A program made the translations under genes and the position numbers. The notes under the pieces were generated by a model. The model was not told the DNA's origin and searched no databases. It saw only the letters and a list, made by a program, of their open reading frames with translations. This document shows positions 59,479 through 64,000 of a stretch of 64,000 nt of DNA, piece by piece. Every line of letters begins with the position of its first letter. Position 1 is the stretch's first letter. Origin of the DNA: Richelia sinica FACHB-800 (lineage in GTDB: Bacteria > Cyanobacteriota > Cyanobacteriia > Cyanobacteriales > Nostocaceae); contig NZ_JACJTT010000017.1 of the NCBI RefSeq assembly GCF_014698825.1, positions 1 through 64,000 on the forward strand, written 5' to 3'.

Positions 59479-60270
59479 ATGTTTTTATATCTTTCTAAAT
59501 TACTGCCACTATTTTTTTATCCTTTGGGTTTAGTTTGTATTAGCCTGATTGTGGCTCTCATCACCTTGTGGAAGCGTCCCAGGACGGCAGCGATCGCTAT
59601 TTCCTTTGGTTTAATTGTCGTCTTGGTCAGCAGTAATGGTTGGAGTGCCAAATATTTGGCGCGATCGCTAGAATGGCAAAATCTCCCCTCTCCAGAAATA
59701 CCCAATGCAGAAGCCATTGTTGTTTTAGGTGGTGCGACTAAATCTGCTCAATGGCCCCGTCCGACGGTCGATTTAAGTGAACCAGGCGATCGGGTGATCT
59801 ATGCCGCCCAACTCTATCGGCAAAAAAAAGCTCCGACAATTATCCTCAGTGGTGGTCGGATTGATTGGCGTGGTAGCGGTGCTCCTGAAGCAGCAGATAT
59901 GGCAAATATTCTGACTTCTATTGGTATTCCATCTACAGCTATGATCCAGGAACCAGACTCCCTCAATACCTATCAAAATGCGACAAATGTCAAAAAAATT
60001 CTCGATGAGCGAGGCATTAAACGTGTATTATTAATCACTTCAGCTATGCACATGCCGCGATCGCTGAAAATTTTTCAACGTCAAGGAATTGATGCTATCC
60101 CCACACCAACAGACTTTCTCGTTAGTCAAAGTGACTTAGAAGAGCTAGGCAGCACACCCAAAGCTGCTATCCTGAATTTATTACCAGATACAGCAAATCT
60201 AGACCAATTCACCAGAGCCTTAAAAGAATATATTGGTACTTTTGTTTATCGTCTCCGTGGTTGGCTATAA
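59479..60270 (+). CDS. YdcF family protein (DUF218)
   Basis: A 263-residue membrane-anchored protein: two N-terminal hydrophobic segments (about 5-28, 38-56), then a DUF218/YdcF domain with NAEAIVVLGGATKSAQW, PTIILSGGRIDW, SLNTYQNATNVKKILDERG and ITSAMHMPRSLKIFQ. YdcF proteins bind nucleotide-like ligands and relatives act on envelope precursors; the exact reaction is unknown. The translation start is directly after a MITE-like element, with no obvious ribosome binding site. Confidence 0.9.
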   Translation: MFLYLSKLLPLFFYPLGLVCISLIVALITLWKRPRTAAIAISFGLIVVLVSSNGWSAKYLARSLEWQNLPSPEIPNAEAIVVLGGATKSAQWPRPTVDLSEPGDRVIYAAQLYRQKKAPTIILSGGRIDWRGSGAPEAADMANILTSIGIPSTAMIQEPDSLNTYQNATNVKKILDERGIKRVLLITSAMHMPRSLKIFQRQGIDAIPTPTDFLVSQSDLEELGSTPKAAILNLLPDTANLDQFTRALKEYIGTFVYRLRGWL

Positions 60271-60319
60271 CAGAATATGAGTGTTAAGTCTCAAGCTGAA
60301 ATATTTAGCCTAATTACCA

Positions 60320-60541
60320 ATGACTAAAAACTTACCTTATATTCTCCCATCTTCTCAACCGCCAGTTGAGGAAGCCTTTGCCACTTACCAAACCACCAAG
60401 CAGTTCTATCATGAAGTCGAGACTCGTTCTGAGTTTCAGCGTTATTGCCAGTGGTATCACTCAACAGCAGCCCAAAATCGGCGAGACTTAGATAAAATGC
60501 GCGGCGAACTGAATATTATGGGGTGGTTTCGTCGCCGCTAA
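60320..60541 (+). CDS. Small hypothetical protein, 73 residues
   Basis: A soluble, helical, basic peptide (TYQTTKQFYHEVETRSEF, QRYCQWYHSTAAQNRRDLDK, MRGELNIMGWFRRR). It starts at ATG 60320, 49 bases after the ydcF-like gene on the same strand. I recognise it only as a kind of small conserved cyanobacterial protein, without function. Confidence 0.6.
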   Translation: MTKNLPYILPSSQPPVEEAFATYQTTKQFYHEVETRSEFQRYCQWYHSTAAQNRRDLDKMRGELNIMGWFRRR

Positions 60542-60550
60542 AGAGTAGTT

Positions 60551-60811
60551 TTAGATCAGTTCTAATTCGCTCTCCCGCAAATGAGCTTTAAATTTCTTAC
60601 TAAATTGAACTAATAGGGGTAGGTTAGCGCTCACAGGTCTACCTTGCCATTGAGTAACAATAGCAGCAATTTCGCCCTCTGAACCTTTGAGGTCAAAGGC
60701 CTGACCACGATGCTCAGGATGATGATACACTACCACAGATTCTATTACACGAACGCGATCGCCAGCTTTCATAACCTCATTTACACCTAACTTTTGTTCT
60801 TGCACAAACAT
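60551..60811 (-). CDS. ftrV: Ferredoxin-thioredoxin reductase variable subunit
   Basis: The SH3-like partner of the catalytic FtrC subunit; the pair passes electrons from ferredoxin to thioredoxin in light-dependent enzyme regulation. The core MKAGDRVRVIESVVVYHHPEH, RGQAFDLKGSEGEIAAIV, TQWQGRPVSANLPLLVQFSK and KFKAHLRESELELI matches the family. The family length is about 73-75 residues, which would start at ATG 60772. ATG 60811 is supported by an AGG eight bases upstream and gives 86 residues. I report the longer one; both share the stop codon. Confidence 0.9.
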   Translation of the reverse strand: MFVQEQKLGVNEVMKAGDRVRVIESVVVYHHPEHRGQAFDLKGSEGEIAAIVTQWQGRPVSANLPLLVQFSKKFKAHLRESELELI

Positions 60812-61759
60812 CTCCACCTGAGCTTTACTGTTCCAATTTGTCTGATTTAAAACATCAACCTACTGCTAATAGTCACTCTATTTACATCTCACACCAGTCT
60901 CACCAACTGCTAGAAAATCAATATCTCCAGCAGATGGAAAACATCGTCAGAAGACGACTGAGAAAGGATTTGAGTTCACTTTGGTAGACTTGCACAATAA
61001 GTGTGAGATAGCATCCCAAACTGGTTATAGCCTATACTAATTTTGTCTCTAATGCACTTAGGGACTTCCACAAATGTTTCAGAAGTGCTAAATTTCGAGG
61101 ACAAAGCAGCAGATAGGCAAGTAAATAACCACTATGCTCTTGCTGTGTGCTTTAATGCCAAGTTTAATTTTACAACAAATGGATTCTTAATTTTTAATTT
61201 TTAATTTGGCGCTCATCTAGGTTGTAACGGGAAAAACTCAGATATCATCCTATTCTCCATCGTCTAAAATTTTGGCTTTTCCCTTGGTTATTAGCTGCTG
61301 GATCTAGATTTCGTATCTACTAATTTATCCTTAACTGAGATATATCCTTCATTGCATAGATTTTCAATAATCTAATCCATAGGAATTTGATTGAATTTTT
61401 TAAAAATGATTTTTTACACATAGTCTGCCAACGCGGATGCCAATACTTTCCATAATTTGCTCATATTTTGACTAACTAATAATAGCTGTAGAGTGGATTC
61501 CTTCACAGACAAATCGTGATAGTTGCAAAACAAATATTTGTATTAATTTTTGCGGTTCAACTTTCCAAATTTGTATATTTATATTTACAAGCATATTGAT
61601 TTATAGCATTCAATTTAAATAAAATTCCTCTAATATGAGCATTTTGACGACATTCATTACATAAATTAATTTAAGTAATTTTGCTTAATACATATGAAAT
61701 AATTGAACGCTGCTAATATATACAACACACGCTTATTGTTCAGCCATCCAGGAAAATAT
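60812..61759. other. 948-base gene-poor region
   Basis: I recognise no gene. It is AT-rich, with a TTTTTAATTTTTAATTT run at about 61190-61206. One plus-strand frame (60838-60987) has some coding-like helix character at its end but no good start. No tRNA or CRISPR element was seen. Confidence 0.5.
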
Positions 61760-62146
61760 ATGCAACTAAAATCTATTGCCCTAGCAGCTATTTTGGGTCT
61801 TTCCAATCCTACCATGATCGAATTAACTACTCCTCACCAAGCTGTTGCTGCAACCTTTAATTATCCAGAAGGAGAGTTTATTGATAGGAATTGGAGTGTA
61901 ACTTTATCTTTTAGTAATAACGCTTATTATTATTACGGTCAAAATCGCAGTAGTGGTTCTAATATTACCTTGGCAGGTGCGAGAGCTTCAGGAAATAAAC
62001 AACGCCAGATTTATACTTGGAATAATAACGGTACGAGGTATCAAGTGACTTGGCGACCCAGTGACCCTAATTTTATCCGTGTGCAGGTAATCGGACCTAA
62101 TGGCCGAGTCCTTTTAAATAGACTACTTCGCTCTGCACCAAATTAA
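61760..62146 (+). CDS. Secreted hypothetical protein
   Basis: From ATG 61760, with AGGAAA upstream, the protein has 128 residues: a signal peptide (LKSIALAAILGLSNPTMIEL; probable cleavage after AVA), then a mature domain rich in Asn, Ser and Tyr (NNAYYYYGQNRSSGSN). It ends in a repeated NGT-YQVTWRPSDPNFIRVQVIG pattern. No family recognised. The frame would extend upstream to TTG 61703, but that start has no ribosome binding site. Confidence 0.65.
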   Translation: MQLKSIALAAILGLSNPTMIELTTPHQAVAATFNYPEGEFIDRNWSVTLSFSNNAYYYYGQNRSSGSNITLAGARASGNKQRQIYTWNNNGTRYQVTWRPSDPNFIRVQVIGPNGRVLLNRLLRSAPN

Positions 62147-62160
62147 GAAAATAGAAGTTA

Positions 62161-62195
62161 GCGATCTGCTGAAAGCAGCAGCGCTTCGCGATCGC
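62161..62195. repeat. 35-bp HIP1-ended palindromic repeat, copy 2
   Basis: Same element as 13897-13931: GCGATCTGCTGAAAGCAGC to GCGATCGC, with CTGCT/AGCAG hairpin. It is followed at about 62218 by another palindromic fragment (GCGATACCTTTCCTGCGG), related to the one at 63260. Confidence 0.75.
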
Positions 62196-62331
62196 ACTTC
62201 TCACATCTCCCAACAAGCGATACCTTTCCTGCGGAACGCTATGCGAACGGTGCGCTTTGCTAATGCCTAAATTCATCACCAGAATAAAAAATGATAAAAT
62301 ACTAATAAAATTTTATTGATATTAGACACTT

Positions 62332-62574
62332 ATGAATGTGAGTTTTCCAATACCAAAAGAACTGGAGTCTTATCTTGAGGTTCAACTTCAATCTGGCAAT
62401 TATGCTACTGTAGCGGACTATTTTTTGATGTTGTTGCAGCAAGATAAACGACGTAAAGATGCTCAAGCAAAATTAGCTAGTTTGTTGCAAGAAGGTTTGG
62501 ACTCAGAAGCAGAACCTGTAACTCCTGAATATTGGCAGGATTTGCGCCGATCAATCTTTGGTGCAGCGCAGTAG
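62332..62574 (+). CDS. ParD-like antitoxin
   Basis: An 80-residue protein of the ribbon-helix-helix ParD type: NVSFPIPKELESYLEVQLQS, YATVADYFLMLLQQDKRR and a flexible acidic C-terminus (EAEPVTPEYWQDLRRSIFG) that would cover the toxin. It binds its own operator and neutralises ParE. The toxin frame begins five bases later. That toxin is chimeric and probably inactive. Confidence 0.82.
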   Translation: MNVSFPIPKELESYLEVQLQSGNYATVADYFLMLLQQDKRRKDAQAKLASLLQEGLDSEAEPVTPEYWQDLRRSIFGAAQ

Positions 62575-62579
62575 TGAGT

Positions 62580-62825
62580 ATGGCTTTTCAGGTAATTTTT
62601 CGCAACCGTGCTACTCAGGATATCAGACAACAAGCAAATTATATTTTGGTGAATAGTAATCGGGAATCAGCAGAGAAGTTTTTGGAGTTTGTTGAGTATG
62701 CTTTTGCTCAATTGGCAATAACTCCCAATATGGGTAAAGTTGTGTCGTCTTTTGTGATTCGTATTATTTCAGCACGGACAGCAACTTTTAATGAACAGCA
62801 ACATTACCAAGGAAGAAAGCTATGA
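62580..62825 (+). pseudogene. Chimeric toxin: ParE N-terminus joined to BrnT C-terminus
   Basis: ATG 62580 starts a 81-residue frame. Residues 1-54 are ParE (MAFQVIFRNRATQDIRQQAN, then FVEYAFAQLAITPNMGK), but the ParE core and its C-terminal strands are missing. From about residue 58 the sequence is SFVIRIISARTATFNEQQHY, which is the C-terminal motif of BrnT toxins (IRIISAR-x-AT). The stop codon overlaps the start of the next gene (ATGA), as in brnT-brnA operons. A deletion between two neighbouring toxin-antitoxin modules, keeping the frame, explains this. Likely inactive as either toxin. Confidence 0.72.
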
Positions 62826-63022
62826 AAGCCGAATATGATTTTTCACAAGCTGAACAAGGTAAGTTTTATCATTCTGATGCAACGTTTCATTATCCGATTT
62901 ACCTTGAACCAGATGTTGATAATTTTTTCAAGAAAATTGCTCAAGAGAAAAATATTGATGTCCAAATTTTAGTTAATGAATGGTTGAGAAATAATATTAA
63001 ATTAATTGAAAGTATTCAGTAA
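62822..63022 (+). CDS. BrnA-type (ribbon-helix-helix) antitoxin
   Basis: A 66-residue protein: MKAEYDFSQAEQGKFYHSDA, FHYPIYLEPDVDNFFKKIAQ and IDVQILVNEWLRNNIKLIES. The N-terminus resembles BrnA antitoxins. The region after it fits a ribbon-helix-helix or CopG-like domain. It overlaps the preceding chimeric frame by four bases, as brnA overlaps brnT. With its toxin broken it may be an orphan. Confidence 0.68.
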   Translation: MKAEYDFSQAEQGKFYHSDATFHYPIYLEPDVDNFFKKIAQEKNIDVQILVNEWLRNNIKLIESIQ

Positions 63023-63033
63023 AAGCAATAAAA

Positions 63034-63341
63034 GCGATCGCACTTCCCCAAACCTCCAAACAGCGATCGCACCTCTACATCCCCCAAACGCGATCGCACT
63101 TCCTCCACATTCCCAAACAGCGATCGCATATCCTCACATCCCTAAATGCGATCGCACTCCCTTCATCCTCAAAAAGCGATCGCATTTCCCAAACCTCAAA
63201 ACAGCGATCTGCTGAAAGCAGCAGCGCTTCGCTATCGCACTTCCTCCACATCCCTAAAAGCGATACCTTTGGTAAGCTATCTCTACGAGACGCTACGCGA
63301 ACGCTAACGCATTTCCCTACACTCCCTCAATAGCGATCGCT
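63034..63341. repeat. HIP1 array with about 28-bp spacing
   Basis: Perfect HIP1 octamers begin at 63034, 63063, 63090, 63120, 63148 and 63176 (spacings 29, 27, 30, 28, 28). A 35-bp repeat copy at 63204 keeps the same phase, and a last HIP1 lies at 63334. Between them are pyrimidine-rich linkers (TTCCTCCACATCCC-like). The linkers are not identical and there are no CRISPR-like spacers. No gene fits here; short frames across it are by-products of the repeats. Confidence 0.85.
63204..63238. repeat. 35-bp HIP1-type palindromic repeat, copy 3
   Basis: Same as copies 1 and 2, but the final HIP1 site has a single change (GCTATCGC). It sits in the HIP1 array and follows its spacing. Confidence 0.75.
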
Positions 63342-63392
63342 TCTCTATGGTGTATAGTAAGGTTAAAGTCATAACATCAGCAAAATTTGCTC

Positions 63393-63638
63393 ATGGTCAA
63401 AACTATGTTGCAAGCAATTGAAGGAATTTACAAAGATGGTAAGGTAGAACTAAGAGAATTACCTTCTAATATTTCAGAAAGTCTTGTTATTGTCACTTTT
63501 TTAGAATCGAAAGAAAAGCAACAGAAAAAGCAAATAATGCAGTTTGGTATGTTTTCTGGAAATAATCAGTCAACAGCAGAAGATTTTGAAGTTGCTGAAT
63601 TTCATGGGGATAGAGAGGACAGTTTAGACTGGTCATGA
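63393..63638 (+). CDS. Putative antitoxin paired with a PIN toxin
   Basis: An 81-residue protein. The N-terminal MLQAIEGIYKDGKVELRELP and LVIVTFLE resemble AF2212-like or DUF2281-type antitoxins. The C-terminal part is acidic (AEDFEVAEFHGDREDSLDW), as expected for a segment that wraps the toxin. It ends six bases before the start of a PIN-domain gene. ATG 63393 is used; ATG 63405 would be an alternative, and neither has a strong ribosome binding site. Confidence 0.7.
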   Translation: MVKTMLQAIEGIYKDGKVELRELPSNISESLVIVTFLESKEKQQKKQIMQFGMFSGNNQSTAEDFEVAEFHGDREDSLDWS

Positions 63639-63644
63639 GTAGTT

Positions 63645-64000
63645 ATGAAATACGTCCTAGATACTCATGCTCTGATCTGGTTTCTCGAAGGTAATTCACG
63701 CTTAGGTACAAATGCCAAAGCTATCCTTTCTGCTCCTGACTCACAGTTAGTTATTCCTGCGACTACTTTAGCTGAGGCTGTTTGGATTGTAGAAAGAGGT
63801 AGAACATCTATTCCTGATCCTAAAGATATAATTTCAGTAGTAGAAGCTGAGCCTCGTGTGGTAATTTATCCACTTGATCAAGAAGTAATTGAAATGACTA
63901 TAAGCTTATCTGGTATTAATGAAATGCACGATAGGCAAATTGCAGCAACTGCGCTAGTTTTAGCAAGTAAAGGTGAAGTTGTGCAGTTACTGACGTGCGA
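63645..64000 (+). CDS. PIN-domain (VapC-like) toxin, truncated by window end
   Basis: Starts at ATG 63645, six bases after the antitoxin gene. The protein reads MKYVLDTHALIWFLEGNSRL, with the first PIN acidic residue in LDTHALIW, a glutamate in TTLAEAVWIVERG and the third acidic cluster in NEMHDRQIAATALVLA. It is a ribonuclease toxin of the VapC family. The frame is open to the last base, and the final strand (LLTCD) is just reached, so only a few residues are missing. Confidence 0.85.
   Translation, partial: MKYVLDTHALIWFLEGNSRLGTNAKAILSAPDSQLVIPATTLAEAVWIVERGRTSIPDPKDIISVVEAEPRVVIYPLDQEVIEMTISLSGINEMHDRQIAATALVLASKGEVVQLLTC

Noticed and set aside
63006-63215. 69-codon frame across the HIP1 array
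   Set aside because: Its sequence is just the translated repeat unit (TAIA, DRT and similar) and has no start signal.
63034-63341. CRISPR array
   Set aside because: The regular elements are HIP1 octamers of 8 bp with variable, pyrimidine-rich linkers. There is no conserved direct repeat of 25-40 bp and no cas gene.

Overview
The window looks like chromosome of a filamentous, nitrogen-fixing, heterocyst-type cyanobacterium (Nostocales). The evidence is abundant HIP1 octamers (GCGATCGC), a nif accessory cluster in the Anabaena-like order nifP, Asr1405-family gene, DUF2949 gene, nifV, nifZ, nifT, an NblS/Ycf26-type sensor kinase, an HpsE-like glycosyltransferase, a ferredoxin-thioredoxin reductase variable subunit, and dispersed palindromic and heptameric repeats typical of this order. 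No rRNA or tRNA gene and no CRISPR array was seen.

Layout. 1-8.2 kb: a 5'-truncated TPR gene behind a terminator, then truB, a DUF1400 alpha/beta hydrolase, an EamA transporter, ligA and a VWA protein. 8.3-8.9 kb: a gene-poor stretch with a MITE-like element and two tandem, similar units on the minus strand, each ending in its own intrinsic terminator; these are candidate small RNAs. 8.9-13.2 kb: a [2Fe-2S] protein and the nif accessory cluster, including a 39-codon membrane peptide. 14-25 kb: nblS, purD, a nucleotide-sugar epimerase whose C-terminus lies inside a repeat element, a 1295-residue membrane protein and htpG. 25-28 kb: exopolysaccharide-type glycosyltransferases, a methyltransferase and a 36-codon glycosyltransferase remnant. 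28-43 kb: clpB, gloA, a 59-residue cysteine-rich protein, mnmE, an RTX protein, speA, ndk, a TerC-family gene, a pair of unrecognised genes and acs.

43.5-55 kb, all on the minus strand: a compact chaperone-usher pilus operon (two spore-coat-U subunits, usher, chaperone) followed by a diguanylate cyclase response regulator and two MASE1 hybrid histidine kinases. Together they look like a surface-adhesion locus with signalling genes beside it. 55-61 kb: purA, a bL25 gene, an APH/P-loop kinase fusion, small membrane and hypothetical genes, ydcF-like and ftrV. 61.7-64 kb: an accessory edge with a secreted protein and toxin-antitoxin genes (ParD; a ParE/BrnT chimera; a BrnA-type antitoxin; an antitoxin with a PIN toxin that runs off the window), separated by a HIP1 array with about 28-bp spacing.

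A 105-bp MITE-like family (ends TATAGCA...TGCTATA, with a GGTGACA heptamer core) occurs six times, and a second family with an internal GAGACGTT palindrome occurs three times. The least explained items are the tandem small-RNA-like units, the chimeric toxin, the repeat-derived protein end and the unrecognised gene pair at 39.9-41.1 kb.
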